From contig JABDEE010000008.1 of NCBI GenBank assembly GCA_013287205.1, forward strand, positions 1-36,227: a stretch of DNA of 36,227 bases, in the 5' to 3' direction. Origin of the DNA: Alphaproteobacteria bacterium. Its GTDB lineage: Bacteria; Pseudomonadota; Alphaproteobacteria; UBA9655. The translations under genes and the position numbers were made by a program. Positions 8,459 through 17,983 of this stretch are shown in pieces. The notes under the pieces were generated by a model. It was not told the DNA's origin. It worked only from the letters and a program-made list of their open reading frames with translations, and ran no database searches. Positions within the stretch are counted from its first letter, which is position 1. Each line of letters starts with the position of its first letter.

Positions 8459-9378
8459 CGTGGACGATTCTGCACGGTTTGGTAAATACGTCCCACATAC
8501 TCTCCCAAAATCCCAATGCCTGTGATCACAACGCTGAGCAGAAAGAATGTGATGGCAAAGAGGGTAAACATGCCTTGCGCCTCTTGTCCTACAATGAGGC
8601 GACGCACCAAAAGGTAGGCGACCAAAAGGCTGCTGAGTCCAGAGATGGAAAGTCCAAAAAAGGTGAAAAGCTGAAGCGGCACCAGGGAAAACCCTGTGAA
8701 TAAGTCAAAGTACAGCCGAATGAGTTTATAGAGCGTATATTTGGACTTCCCCCCTTCCCGTGCTCTGTGCTCCACACCCACTTCTGCAGGATTTGCAGCA
8801 AACGTATAGGCAAGGACCGCAACCAGCAATGAGGGCTCATGGCAAGAGAGAACCGTATCCACAATGCGCCGATGATAGGCCCGCAGCATGCATCCCTGGT
8901 CACGCATGGGGACTTTCGTTGCGCATCTTCGCAGCCAATTCGTGAGTTGAGACGCATAGGTGCGGAACCAATTGTCATGGCGTTTGAGCCGAAAACTCCC
9001 CACATAATCATGGCCCTGGTCCATTAAGGTGATAAGCTTTGGGATTTCCTCGGGGGGATTCTGAAGATCCGCATCAATTGTCATGGCAAAGGTGCCGCGT
9101 GACACTTTAAAGCCCGCAAGAATTGCCATTTGTTGGCCATAGTTCCCATTGAACGTCACCACACGGATCTGATGGGGACGTCTTTTAAAGAGATCCTTCA
9201 AAATTTCGTCTGTTTTATCCTTGCTGCCATCATTCACAAGAATGATTTCAAACGGACGCCCAGTGGCATCAAGGGTTTTTGTGAGGCGGCTGTAAAGTTC
9301 CTCTAAATTAGCTTCCTCATTGTAAACAGGCACAACGAGGGAGAGAAAAGGGAGGGGAGGTTCAGCTTGCTTTGTCAT
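8419..9378 (-). CDS. Family 2 glycosyltransferase (ArnC / dolichyl-phosphate sugar synthase-like)
   Basis: LSLVVPVYNEEANLEELYSRL, IILVNDGSKDKT, MTIDADLQNPPEEIP plus two C-terminal TM helices. Confidence 0.9.
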   Translation of the reverse strand: MTKQAEPPLPFLSLVVPVYNEEANLEELYSRLTKTLDATGRPFEIILVNDGSKDKTDEILKDLFKRRPHQIRVVTFNGNYGQQMAILAGFKVSRGTFAMTIDADLQNPPEEIPKLITLMDQGHDYVGSFRLKRHDNWFRTYASQLTNWLRRCATKVPMRDQGCMLRAYHRRIVDTVLSCHEPSLLVAVLAYTFAANPAEVGVEHRAREGGKSKYTLYKLIRLYFDLFTGFSLVPLQLFTFFGLSISGLSSLLVAYLLVRRLIVGQEAQGMFTLFAITFFLLSVVITGIGILGEYVGRIYQTVQNRPRYLVKEFLTDIPS

Positions 9379-10964
9379 CGAGGCAATTCTTCCTTGTTTA
9401 ATTTATAAATTGTTATACGCGCATTTGGTTTTTGTATGAAAATCAAACGATCACGGATATCTTGCGGGAGTTGAGAAAACCCAGTTCCGTCGAGAGCAAT
9501 GAACGGATCCTTCTCTTCTCCCAATGCTTTTTGGAACTCTTGAATGTCACGGACAAGACGGGCCTGTCCTGCCGAATAGAATTCTATCGAATACGCTCCT
9601 TTACACCAATAGATGAGTTTACCTTTTTCCTCTTTCTGAAGGGGAGAAAAGGATTCTGCCACTTCTTTTTGACTGAGGACAAATTTATAAAAAAGACTTG
9701 GATTTAGCAAGAAGATACTCACAATGATTCCCATCAAGCAGGGAGGGATGAGGCAGGACCCCAAAAAGGCCCTTTGTTTCCAAAGCGTGTCTTTTATATT
9801 GAGGTAGCCATAAGCAATCAAAAGAGAAAAGGCCGGAATCGCCGGAAGCGGATAGGCCATGGTGATGTTGCTGCAGACGGTGAAAAAGATCAACGGGGTG
9901 AGTGTCCACAGCAGAAGGTAAAACGTCCAACCGTCATTTTCACTTTCTTCCTTGTTATCTCCGTCTCTCTCTTTGTCATCCCCGCGGAGGCGGGGACCCA
10001 GGCTTAACACCTTTTTTTTTGTGTTTGATACAGAAAATATATTTGAAAGCAGATAAAAAAAACTGTCAGGTCTGGGTCCCCGCCTCCGCGGGGATGACAG
10101 CGTTAAGTAGATACCCCACAAAGACCAGGGGAACATCCCTCCAAGCCAAAAAAGCCAAATGGTTCCTTTTGGGTACGGGTGCCCATTTCCGTAGAGGTCT
10201 CCCGACCATCCTTTAATGAGAAAGCGCTTAAAGTGTTCATCCACAAAAAAATACTCAAGAAAGCCAGGTGTTCTCATCTCAGCCAAAACAAACCAAGGCA
10301 CCGTGAGGATAAGGACGAGGAGTCCCCCTGAAATCCAGGGAACCTTTTTCCAGAGTTCCAGGAGTGTGACTTGACTTACACCCCAAATAAAGACGGGAAC
10401 GCCTGTGAAAATGAGCGCAATCGGTCCTTTCGATAGGAATCCAATGGCAAGACCCACAAAGAAAAGATATCGCCAGCACGACGGGGCGGCCCCCCTCATC
10501 GTATGCCAAAAGGCCACCATGGAGAGAGTGGTGCCAAAGGTCAGCGTAATGTCTGTCAGCACACTCCCACTGACGATATAAAATAAGGTGCTTGTCAAAA
10601 GGACGAGGGCGCTGAGGAGGGGGAGCTCTGTCTGGGGGCGGCTGCGGGCTAGGCTCATGACAAGCCCGATAACTCCTAAAGCGACCAGAAACGTGGGCAG
10701 CCTCACCGCAAAGGCATTTATCCCACATACAGACAGCCCCGTGGCTGCTGCCCATGTGGAGAGAGGTGGTTTTGCCCAGAACGGAATACCGTAGCTGGAC
10801 CAGAGGGTCACCCAATCGCCGGTTGCCACCATCTTACGAGCAATTTCGGCATACCGGGATTCAGAGGGATCCATGAGGGGCAAGCAATACATGCCGAGCA
10901 ACCGCACGACACCCGCAAACATCAGAAGATACATCCATTTTGAGGTGTGTCTTAATTGGGTCAT
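9375..10964 (-). CDS. ArnT-like / PMT family membrane glycosyltransferase with in-frame palindromic repeat insertion
   Basis: LPLMDPSESRYAEIARKMVATGDWVTLWSSYGIPFWAKPPLSTW, multiple TM segments; SSPRRRGPRPD...LGPRLRGDDKERD insertion in a loop. Confidence 0.88.
   Translation of the reverse strand: MTQLRHTSKWMYLLMFAGVVRLLGMYCLPLMDPSESRYAEIARKMVATGDWVTLWSSYGIPFWAKPPLSTWAAATGLSVCGINAFAVRLPTFLVALGVIGLVMSLARSRPQTELPLLSALVLLTSTLFYIVSGSVLTDITLTFGTTLSMVAFWHTMRGAAPSCWRYLFFVGLAIGFLSKGPIALIFTGVPVFIWGVSQVTLLELWKKVPWISGGLLVLILTVPWFVLAEMRTPGFLEYFFVDEHFKRFLIKGWSGDLYGNGHPYPKGTIWLFWLGGMFPWSLWGIYLTLSSPRRRGPRPDSFFYLLSNIFSVSNTKKKVLSLGPRLRGDDKERDGDNKEESENDGWTFYLLLWTLTPLIFFTVCSNITMAYPLPAIPAFSLLIAYGYLNIKDTLWKQRAFLGSCLIPPCLMGIIVSIFLLNPSLFYKFVLSQKEVAESFSPLQKEEKGKLIYWCKGAYSIEFYSAGQARLVRDIQEFQKALGEEKDPFIALDGTGFSQLPQDIRDRLIFIQKPNARITIYKLNKEELPR
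9973..10100. repeat. Palindromic dispersed element, copy 2 (TTGTCATCCCCGCGGAGGCGGGG ... CCCCGCCTCCGCGGGGATGACA), inside the ArnT-like CDS
   Basis: Inverted termini and internal sequence homologous to 43-184. Confidence 0.9.
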
Positions 10965-11044
10965 GTTTTCTTGTCACTTGAGAGCGTGCGTGAAGGCCCT
11001 TGTGTAGCATCTGAGGAGAAGCTAAGTAAAGGGGTTCCCTCGAT

Positions 11045-12514
11045 CTAGAATTTCTTCGGTCCAACAAAGGCATACTCAAAATCAAGGCCATTGATCGTCA
11101 CTTTTTTCCACTCAAGGGGCATGCTCTTAAAGGCTGTTTTTGCTTTCTCGATACACTCTGCGTTTTGACACAGGAGGGTGGCGCCGTCTTTTTGTATTGC
11201 CCCCTCTTCAATCCAGGGACTTTTCTTTTCATCGAAATCGAGAAGAGCGGAAGGATGATTGGCGCAGAAGAATGTCAGGGTATAAAGATATCCCCCTCCC
11301 CCGGCCACATATTTGAGAGGCGTCCCTGGAAAGGCTGTTTTCCATTCTTTCTCGATAAACTGAGGCAAAGCTTGGATCGGTTCTGCATAGAACATATGGT
11401 ACACTTCTTTTTTATCGTAAAATTGAGACAAAATTATCTTAAAAATGATAAAGAGGCACAGAATAAATGCGAGGAAAGCATACACAATTCGGGTGACGAT
11501 CTTCACAGAACGTTCAGAAAACACAGCGGCTTTGCTGACGATAAACACCCCAAACAGAAAATAAAAGGGCGTCGCAAATTGAACTCCAAGCTCTGCTTTA
11601 AAGAGAAGAGCACCGACGATCATCAAGAGAGAGGGCACATAGACAATTGACGAGACAAAGGCTTTTTCAAGCGTCGAAAAATTGGGACGAAACATCGTTT
11701 TAAAAGGAATCTTAAAGGTAAGTTTTCCAATCAAAATGATTGGAGAGAGAATGAGGGCATTTACGGTAATGAACTCAATGATTCGAAAGGCAACAGATCC
11801 ACTCTTAAAATAGCGATTCGCCGCATACTGCATGGGCATAAAGTCATGGTGCACGAGCCAATAGAGATGGGGCAATGTCATGATGAGAAAAACAGCAAGA
11901 CAGATCAACGGACCGGGCTTACAGATCTGAGACATAAAATTCTTTTTATGATTGATGACAAAGGCAACAAAAGCGGCGATAAGCAGCAAGATAGATGGAT
12001 ATTTGCTGAGCATGGCAAGACCACCTATGAATCCAGCAAGTGCCCAATCTCTTATGTGATTATGCTTCAACGCTCGGAAGGCAAAAAAGGCAAAGGCAGG
12101 CCAGAGGGAGACGAGAATGGAGTTGTTGCAAAAAGTGAGCCCCGAAAACGAATGATACACCACAAGCTCCAGCAGGAGGATCGCGACCAGTGCCTTGGAT
12201 TTTTCAAGAAGCTCGCGTGCGAGAAGGTAGGAAAACGTCAACCCGAGGGCCACATTTGCTTGAGTGAGAATCAGAAAAAATTGAGGGGTCCTTGGGAAAA
12301 GAGCAAACCACCCTCCCACAACCCAAGAAGGAAAGGGCGGGTGCTTATGATAGCCCCATTGAAATTCCTGTCCCCACACGAACATTTCCAGCATATCAAC
12401 ATTTAGCCGATTGAAGAGCACGCCTGCCGCGAACCACACACATACGTGCAGGCTCAAGAAAATCATGAATTGTTGATCAGGATCTTTTTTTAGGAGGGTG
12501 TTTAATGTTTTCAT
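11045..12514 (-). CDS. PMT_2-type membrane glycosyltransferase
   Basis: LEMFVWGQEFQWGYHKHPPFPSWVVGGWFALFPRTPQFF plus many TM segments; GGLAMLSKYPSILLL. Confidence 0.85.
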   Translation of the reverse strand: MKTLNTLLKKDPDQQFMIFLSLHVCVWFAAGVLFNRLNVDMLEMFVWGQEFQWGYHKHPPFPSWVVGGWFALFPRTPQFFLILTQANVALGLTFSYLLARELLEKSKALVAILLLELVVYHSFSGLTFCNNSILVSLWPAFAFFAFRALKHNHIRDWALAGFIGGLAMLSKYPSILLLIAAFVAFVINHKKNFMSQICKPGPLICLAVFLIMTLPHLYWLVHHDFMPMQYAANRYFKSGSVAFRIIEFITVNALILSPIILIGKLTFKIPFKTMFRPNFSTLEKAFVSSIVYVPSLLMIVGALLFKAELGVQFATPFYFLFGVFIVSKAAVFSERSVKIVTRIVYAFLAFILCLFIIFKIILSQFYDKKEVYHMFYAEPIQALPQFIEKEWKTAFPGTPLKYVAGGGGYLYTLTFFCANHPSALLDFDEKKSPWIEEGAIQKDGATLLCQNAECIEKAKTAFKSMPLEWKKVTINGLDFEYAFVGPKKF

Positions 12515-12582
12515 GTCAGTCGTTTTTTGAGAGCGGGCGCTCTTCCTTTCTGCTAGGAGGCATTAGGCTCCATGGGCAAAAT

Positions 12583-12760
12583 CTGTGTCATCCCCGACTT
12601 AGAAACTCTCGATTTTCGCAGAAAATCATAGAGTTTCTTGATCGGGGATCCAGAGGCAGCACAAAAATTCCTTCATTCCTTGGCTCCTGGATCCCAGATC
12701 AAGACCTCCTAAACCCCGATTAAATCGGGGGCAAGAAGGTCTAAGTCTGGGATGACACAG
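12583..12760. repeat. 178-bp cloverleaf-like palindromic element (MITE-like)
   Basis: Outer arms CTGTGTCATCCCCGACTTAGA / TCTAAGTCTGGGATGACACAG (about 20 of 21 bp) enclosing three further hairpins. Confidence 0.8.
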
Positions 12761-12827
12761 ACTTCCAAATTCAGCTACTTATGGAATCAATCTTTCCATG
12801 CTGTCAAGAGAGTCCTTCCCTCCCCCG

Positions 12828-12856
12828 TTGACAAAAATACAACTCTCATCTAATTA
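12828..12856 (+). promoter_or_regulatory. Putative sigma70-type promoter for the 12895 CDS
   Basis: TTGACA (12828-12833), 17-bp spacer, TAATTA (12851-12856). Confidence 0.45.
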
Positions 12857-12894
12857 TACATAATTGTTATTATATTAATTGGATAGTTTTCCGC

Positions 12895-14226
12895 ATGAAA
12901 TCCCTATATGTTGCTTTTCTCATCTTTCTATGCCTGCTGGCCACTCCCGCCTATAGTGCGAAAAAAAACGAAAAGGAAGAAGATTTCTCTGGTGGACAGC
13001 ATCGCGTGCTCTCTCCTCAGGAAAAGCAATTTTATCAAGAGTATTATCTTCCCTACCACTTTCGTGTCAAAGGGACGACTGCACTTTTGACCCCCACACA
13101 ACATGATGTGCAATTCAACCAGGTTCCAGAAGGATTTTTGAAACCCATCCTTGATCGTCAAGAACTCATCCTGGAAAACACAGCTAAAGATCCAAAAGGG
13201 TTGGGATGGAAAAGGATCGTAAAAGGAATTACAGATTTAGTGGAAAAATGTGGAGGGCGGGAAAAGATTTTCTTGCCTCCTGGCACCCCAAACTTTCACA
13301 TCCCGCAGACGCACGAACACTTCCAGCATGCATGGCATTGTATTTTAGAGGCTCTGCCCCCTGAAGATCAGGAAAAACTCTCTTTTCTAAAGGACATTGG
13401 TTGCTTGCGCCCTGGCTTTGTCGCAACGCTAAATTTTATGTGTGATAGTGGATCCACTGCTGATATTGACACAGGCTTCGATATGGCTCTCCTCAAAGAT
13501 TTTAAGGAAAAAGGGAAACCCGTTTCTGGTCTCGAGGATCCTATCAGCACATTGGTCCCCAATTGCTCTATTCAAACTGTTGAAGAGGTGCGAGGCAATT
13601 TTGACAATGACCAATTAAAAGTTCTTCAAAATTTTCCTGCTTATGTAAAATGGAAAACGATCCTTGACCAAATGAATGAAGCCACGGAGCATCTTGAAAA
13701 ACAAGTAGGTGTCTTACCACAGGAAAGAATTTTGGAATCCATGATTGAATACGCCAAAGCCTTTGAGGTTCGCTACACGGACCCCACATTGCCATCTAGT
13801 TTAAAATCATCCTTTCTTAGGGCTTGGGAGAGGTGTACAAAAATAGGGGTGCCAGCAGAATCCGCCCTTCCCTCAACAGAACCTCCTTCTCAAGTGAAAC
13901 TTCCTGATTTGTTTGAGCGATTAAAAACCCTTGAGGGACATGACAACGATGCGCATGATATTCTGACCGTTAATGATGCGATGGGCGTGCGTAATCGCGC
14001 ATGGATTCCGACGATTCTTTCAAAACTCAATACGGACTCTGCTATTGGAGTAGGAGTTATGCATTTTGTTGGCCCCAAAGGTCTCTTGTGTCTCCTCCAG
14101 AACGAAGGCAAGACCCTCGAATATCGTGGCTCTGATGGAGAATGGAGGGAGTTCCGATACGAGCCTCTGAAAGGAGGAGACATCGCATCAGCAGCAAGCG
14201 CCTCTGCTTCTGCAAGCGCCTCTTAA
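12895..14226 (+). CDS. Secreted hypothetical protein with Ala/Ser repeat C-terminus
   Basis: Signal peptide MKSLYVAFLIFLCLLATPAYSA; C-terminus SAASASASASAS; no family recognised. Confidence 0.75.
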   Translation: MKSLYVAFLIFLCLLATPAYSAKKNEKEEDFSGGQHRVLSPQEKQFYQEYYLPYHFRVKGTTALLTPTQHDVQFNQVPEGFLKPILDRQELILENTAKDPKGLGWKRIVKGITDLVEKCGGREKIFLPPGTPNFHIPQTHEHFQHAWHCILEALPPEDQEKLSFLKDIGCLRPGFVATLNFMCDSGSTADIDTGFDMALLKDFKEKGKPVSGLEDPISTLVPNCSIQTVEEVRGNFDNDQLKVLQNFPAYVKWKTILDQMNEATEHLEKQVGVLPQERILESMIEYAKAFEVRYTDPTLPSSLKSSFLRAWERCTKIGVPAESALPSTEPPSQVKLPDLFERLKTLEGHDNDAHDILTVNDAMGVRNRAWIPTILSKLNTDSAIGVGVMHFVGPKGLLCLLQNEGKTLEYRGSDGEWREFRYEPLKGGDIASAASASASASAS

Positions 14227-16175
14227 AAAAAGCTATAAGGATCCACGTCAATTTGGAGTTTTACTGAAGGAGGAAGGGGCGCCTTCTGTAACCACACCCG
14301 CAGCAGGGCTTGAGGCGGATAATCCTTCGTTGTTTTGAGAAGGAGACGCCACCGGTGGTTTCCTCTTAAATAGGACAAAGGGGCGGGCGTTGGGCCTAAG
14401 AGCTCTGCCTTCGGATGCTGAGGAAAAACGCGAGCCAAAAGGCGGGCCGTACTTTGAACCTCGGCTTCTTTTTTGCCCGAGAGAATCAGGCCCACTAAAC
14501 GTCCATAGGGCGGAAACCCATGAAGCTGACGCTGCTCCGCCTCTAATGCAAAAAACTGGGATTGATCTTGATGCTTGAGAGCCTGCATCAGGGGATGGTC
14601 GGGCAAATAGGTTTGAATCAAGACCTGCCCCCGCTTGTCCTCTCGCCCTGATCTCCCTGATACTTGATGCAACAAATGGAAGGATTTTTCAGCAGCCCGC
14701 AGGTCACTGCCTGAAAGGGCACTATCCCCATCCACAATCCCCACAAGGGTGAGCAAGGGGAAATGATGCCCTTTGGCCATGATCTGGGTCCCAATGAGAA
14801 TATCCACCTCGTGGTTCTGAATACTCGCGACGCACGCTTCAATCTTCTTAGGCGTCGTGAGGTGATCGCTGGTGAGGAGCGCACACCGCGCTTCAGGGAG
14901 CAACGTTTGAACTTCCTCTAAAATGCGCTCAACCCCTGGGCCAATGGCTGTATAGGTATCCGCCTCCTGACAGGTGGGGCACACAGAAGGCACGACACCA
15001 AGGTGCCCACAATGATGGCAAATGAGCTTTCCATGGGCCTTATGATGGACCAGGCTGATACTGCACTGGGGACACATGATGCGGTTCCCGCAAGCATGAC
15101 ACAGGGTCAAGGGTGCATAACCGCGACGGTTGAGGAACAACATGGCTTGCTCCCCGCGTTCCAAGGTTTCTGTGAGTGCTTTCTTGAGTGCCGGCGAAAT
15201 CCAGGTTTGGGAGGGCATCTTGACGCTGCGCAAATCCACGATCTGCACATCCGGCATCTGGGCTCCTCCAAAACGGGAGGGGAGGTGGAGGTGTTGATAT
15301 TTCCCCGCCTCTACATTCACGCTTGTCTCCAAAGAAGGGGTGGCAGACGCAAGCACACACGTTGCCTGATTCAGACGAGCCCGTACAACGGCCATGTCCC
15401 GTCCATGATAAATGGCTCCCTCCTCCTGCTTGTAAGATCCATCATGCTCTTCATCCACGATGAGGAGTTTGAGGTTTGTGAAAGGAAGGAAGAGGGCGGA
15501 CCGTGCCCCCACCACCACCCTCACCTCCCCTTTCAAAAGCGCCAGGAAGGTTGCTTTCCGTTGTGCGAGCGGAACAGCTGAATGCCACAGCGCCGGGCGA
15601 AAGCCAAAACGTGTCTCAAAGCGCTGCAGCCATTGGGCACTGAGGGCAATTTCCGGGAGCATGACCAACGCTTGGCCCTCTGTTTGAAGGAGATGATCGA
15701 TTGCCTCAAAATAGACCTCCGTCTTGCCCGATCCCGTCACCCCTTCCAAGAGGAACGTTTGGAACTTTTTTCCTTCCAAACTCCCGATCAGCCGATCCGC
15801 TGTCTGCTGTTGATCGGGAGAGAGCAGAGGTTTCTCAGGCGGCTTTATCTCAGCGACGGCCCGCGCTTTCGGGGGCGCCTCAAAGGCCTCCGGCACGGCC
15901 AAAACCATCTTGAGGATTTGTCCTCGAGGGGCCAATGTATAGTCACTGACCCAATCAATGAACTGGAGAGAGACCCCTGGAAGCTGTCCCTCCCCCGCTC
16001 CCTTGATTGCTTTCAAGGTTTGAGAAGGGGCCGTCTCGTTGCGCGTCCACACCACCCCATAGAGTTCTTGGCGTCCAAAGGGTACCTTTATGATTGTGCC
16101 TGGCGGAAAATCTTCCGCACTCTCATAATCAAAAGGATCATTAAAGGGGCGGGGAAGGAGGATGGAAACGCGCAT
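14223..16175 (-). CDS. priA: Primosomal protein N' (replication restart helicase PriA)
   Basis: FLLEGVTGSGKTEVYFEAI, LIVDEEHDGSYKQEEGAIYHGRDMAVVRA, Zn-binding Cys cluster CHACGNRIMCPQCSISLVHHKAHGKLICHHCG. Confidence 0.97.
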   Translation of the reverse strand: MRVSILLPRPFNDPFDYESAEDFPPGTIIKVPFGRQELYGVVWTRNETAPSQTLKAIKGAGEGQLPGVSLQFIDWVSDYTLAPRGQILKMVLAVPEAFEAPPKARAVAEIKPPEKPLLSPDQQQTADRLIGSLEGKKFQTFLLEGVTGSGKTEVYFEAIDHLLQTEGQALVMLPEIALSAQWLQRFETRFGFRPALWHSAVPLAQRKATFLALLKGEVRVVVGARSALFLPFTNLKLLIVDEEHDGSYKQEEGAIYHGRDMAVVRARLNQATCVLASATPSLETSVNVEAGKYQHLHLPSRFGGAQMPDVQIVDLRSVKMPSQTWISPALKKALTETLERGEQAMLFLNRRGYAPLTLCHACGNRIMCPQCSISLVHHKAHGKLICHHCGHLGVVPSVCPTCQEADTYTAIGPGVERILEEVQTLLPEARCALLTSDHLTTPKKIEACVASIQNHEVDILIGTQIMAKGHHFPLLTLVGIVDGDSALSGSDLRAAEKSFHLLHQVSGRSGREDKRGQVLIQTYLPDHPLMQALKHQDQSQFFALEAEQRQLHGFPPYGRLVGLILSGKKEAEVQSTARLLARVFPQHPKAELLGPTPAPLSYLRGNHRWRLLLKTTKDYPPQALLRVWLQKAPLPPSVKLQIDVDPYSFF

Positions 16176-16202
16176 GAATGATACGACCTGTTGGTAATTT
16201 TG

Positions 16203-16268
16203 AGTACAGCAACCATAAAATTATGACCACGCGGTTATGTGGCAAAATTTATATGCTTACTGTGCTCA
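16203..16268. repeat. Imperfect palindrome GTACAGCAACCATAAAATTATGACCAC ... GTGGCAAAATTTATATGCTTACTGTGC, copy 2
   Basis: Self-complementary arms; left arm closely matches the reverse complement of 5159-5185. Confidence 0.6.
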
Positions 16269-16374
16269 TTTTCCCCTCAGTCTACAGAAAATTCTGAGAG
16301 ACGCAACTTTTCCGAGTGGTTATTTGCGAGAGAACACGATAGGGTAAAGAATAAACAAAAAGGATCTGAGACCC

Positions 16375-17031
16375 ATGAAATTTTTTATCGATACGGCCGA
16401 TGTTGCCGAAATTCGCTCCCTTATTGACACAGGATTTGTCGATGGGGTGACAACCAATCCCACCCTCATTGCCCGCTCAGGGCGCGGCATGGTGGAGACC
16501 ATTGCTGAGATTTGTGGTCTTGTTGAGGGCCCGGTGAGTGCGGAGGTCACCGCGTCTGATCTGGAGGGCATGCTGGCGGAGGGCCGTTTCTTAGCTAAGA
16601 TTGCCACCAACGTCACCATTAAAGTCCCTCTTACGCCAGACGGTCTCAAAGCCTGTCGTGTTCTCACCCAAGAAGGCCACAAGGTGAACGTCACCCTGTG
16701 CTTTTCTCCTGCTCAAGCGTTGCTTGCTGCAAAAGCAGGAGCAACATTTATTTCCCCTTTTGTGGGGCGTTTGGATGATGTGGGCGAGAGCGGCATGACT
16801 CTGATTGACGAGATCATCCAAATTTATGATCATTATCCGCACCTCAATACGGAAGTCTTGGTGGCGTCCGTCCGTAATCCCCTTCACGTGGTGGAAGCGG
16901 CCCTTGCGGGTGCGGATGTCGTTACCCTTCCTCCGAGCGTCGTGCGCCAGCTTTATAATCATCCCCTCACGGATAAAGGCATTGCCCTCTTTACCGCGGA
17001 CTGGGCCAAAACGGGTCAGAGCATTTTATAA
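16375..17031 (+). CDS. Transaldolase-like / fructose-6-phosphate aldolase
   Basis: [53 protein letters not shown]. Confidence 0.95.
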   Translation: MKFFIDTADVAEIRSLIDTGFVDGVTTNPTLIARSGRGMVETIAEICGLVEGPVSAEVTASDLEGMLAEGRFLAKIATNVTIKVPLTPDGLKACRVLTQEGHKVNVTLCFSPAQALLAAKAGATFISPFVGRLDDVGESGMTLIDEIIQIYDHYPHLNTEVLVASVRNPLHVVEAALAGADVVTLPPSVVRQLYNHPLTDKGIALFTADWAKTGQSIL

Positions 17032-17062
17032 ACACTTCTAAGATCCATCGAGGAGACACCCC

Positions 17063-17890
17063 ATGCCTTTTCCATCCATCGACCCCATTGCCTTTCAATT
17101 TGGTCCGTTTGCCATTCGTTGGTATGGTATTGCTTATGTGGTGGGAATCTTGGGATGGTGGAAGTATAGCTTGTGGCTCCTGAAAAAACGGCCTCAAGCC
17201 TTTCCGAAAGTGACCGCCCAGTTGATTGATGACTATGTGGGCTGGGCGATTGGGGGGGTCATTATCGGGGGACGCTTGGGATGGGTTCTCTTTTATCAAC
17301 CTGCCAAGTATCTCGCCGATCCTCTACAAATCTTCCAAGTGTGGAAAGGGGGCATGGCGTTCCATGGGGGGCTTCTCGGAGTTGCCATTGCAACGCTCCT
17401 TTACGCTCACCGCCATCACATTCGCGCCCTTTCTTTTATGGATTTGGTGTGTTGTGGTATTCCTATCGGTTTGTTTTTTGGTCGCATTGCTAACTTTATT
17501 AATGGGGAGCTTTATGGGCGGGTGACAGATGTTTCTTGGGGAGTTCTTTTTCCTCATGGCGGATGGTTGCCCCGTCATCCGAGTCAACTGTATGAAGCGT
17601 GCTTGGAAGGACTCCTTCTCTTTGTGGTCCTCGGGGTCAGTGCCCTCTGGACCCGTGCGCCTGACAGGCGGGGCTGCATGACCGGCCTCTTTCTGGCTGG
17701 ATATGGCTTGGCTCGCATTGCGGCTGAATGTTTTCGAGAACCGGACGCCTTTTTGGGTACTTTTGTGGGAGGGGTAACGATGGGACAATTGCTTTCCATT
17801 CCCTTGGTACTCGTTGGTTCCTTTCTGATCATAAGAGCTTCTAGGGGAACTAGTGTAGCGGTGAGAAAATGGGACGCTTTTACAAAATGA
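17063..17890 (+). CDS. lgt: Prolipoprotein diacylglyceryl transferase; C-terminus overlaps repeat E3
   Basis: GPFAIRWYGIAYVVGI, GGRLGWVLFYQP, GGMAFHGGLLG, RIANFINGELYGR, RHPSQLYEA. Confidence 0.96.
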   Translation: MPFPSIDPIAFQFGPFAIRWYGIAYVVGILGWWKYSLWLLKKRPQAFPKVTAQLIDDYVGWAIGGVIIGGRLGWVLFYQPAKYLADPLQIFQVWKGGMAFHGGLLGVAIATLLYAHRHHIRALSFMDLVCCGIPIGLFFGRIANFINGELYGRVTDVSWGVLFPHGGWLPRHPSQLYEACLEGLLLFVVLGVSALWTRAPDRRGCMTGLFLAGYGLARIAAECFREPDAFLGTFVGGVTMGQLLSIPLVLVGSFLIIRASRGTSVAVRKWDAFTK

Positions 17891-17983
17891 CTGTCAACAC
17901 ATTTTTATTATATAGGCACTCACGATGTCTGAAAAAAAAGATGTAACTGCTCCACCGCTACACTGCTCCACCGCTACACTGCT
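17850..17983. repeat. Composite octamer-arm element E3 (lgt | midA junction), short stop arm
   Basis: TAGTGTAGCGGTGAG arm, core ATGACTGTCAACACATTTTTATTATATAGG...ATGTCTGAAAAAAAAG, right arm GCTCCACCGCTACACTGCTCCACCGCTACACTGCT. Confidence 0.8.

Noticed and set aside
10279-10815. 178-aa minus-strand ORF overlapping the ArnT-like gene in another frame
   Set aside because: Alternate frame of a well-supported membrane protein CDS
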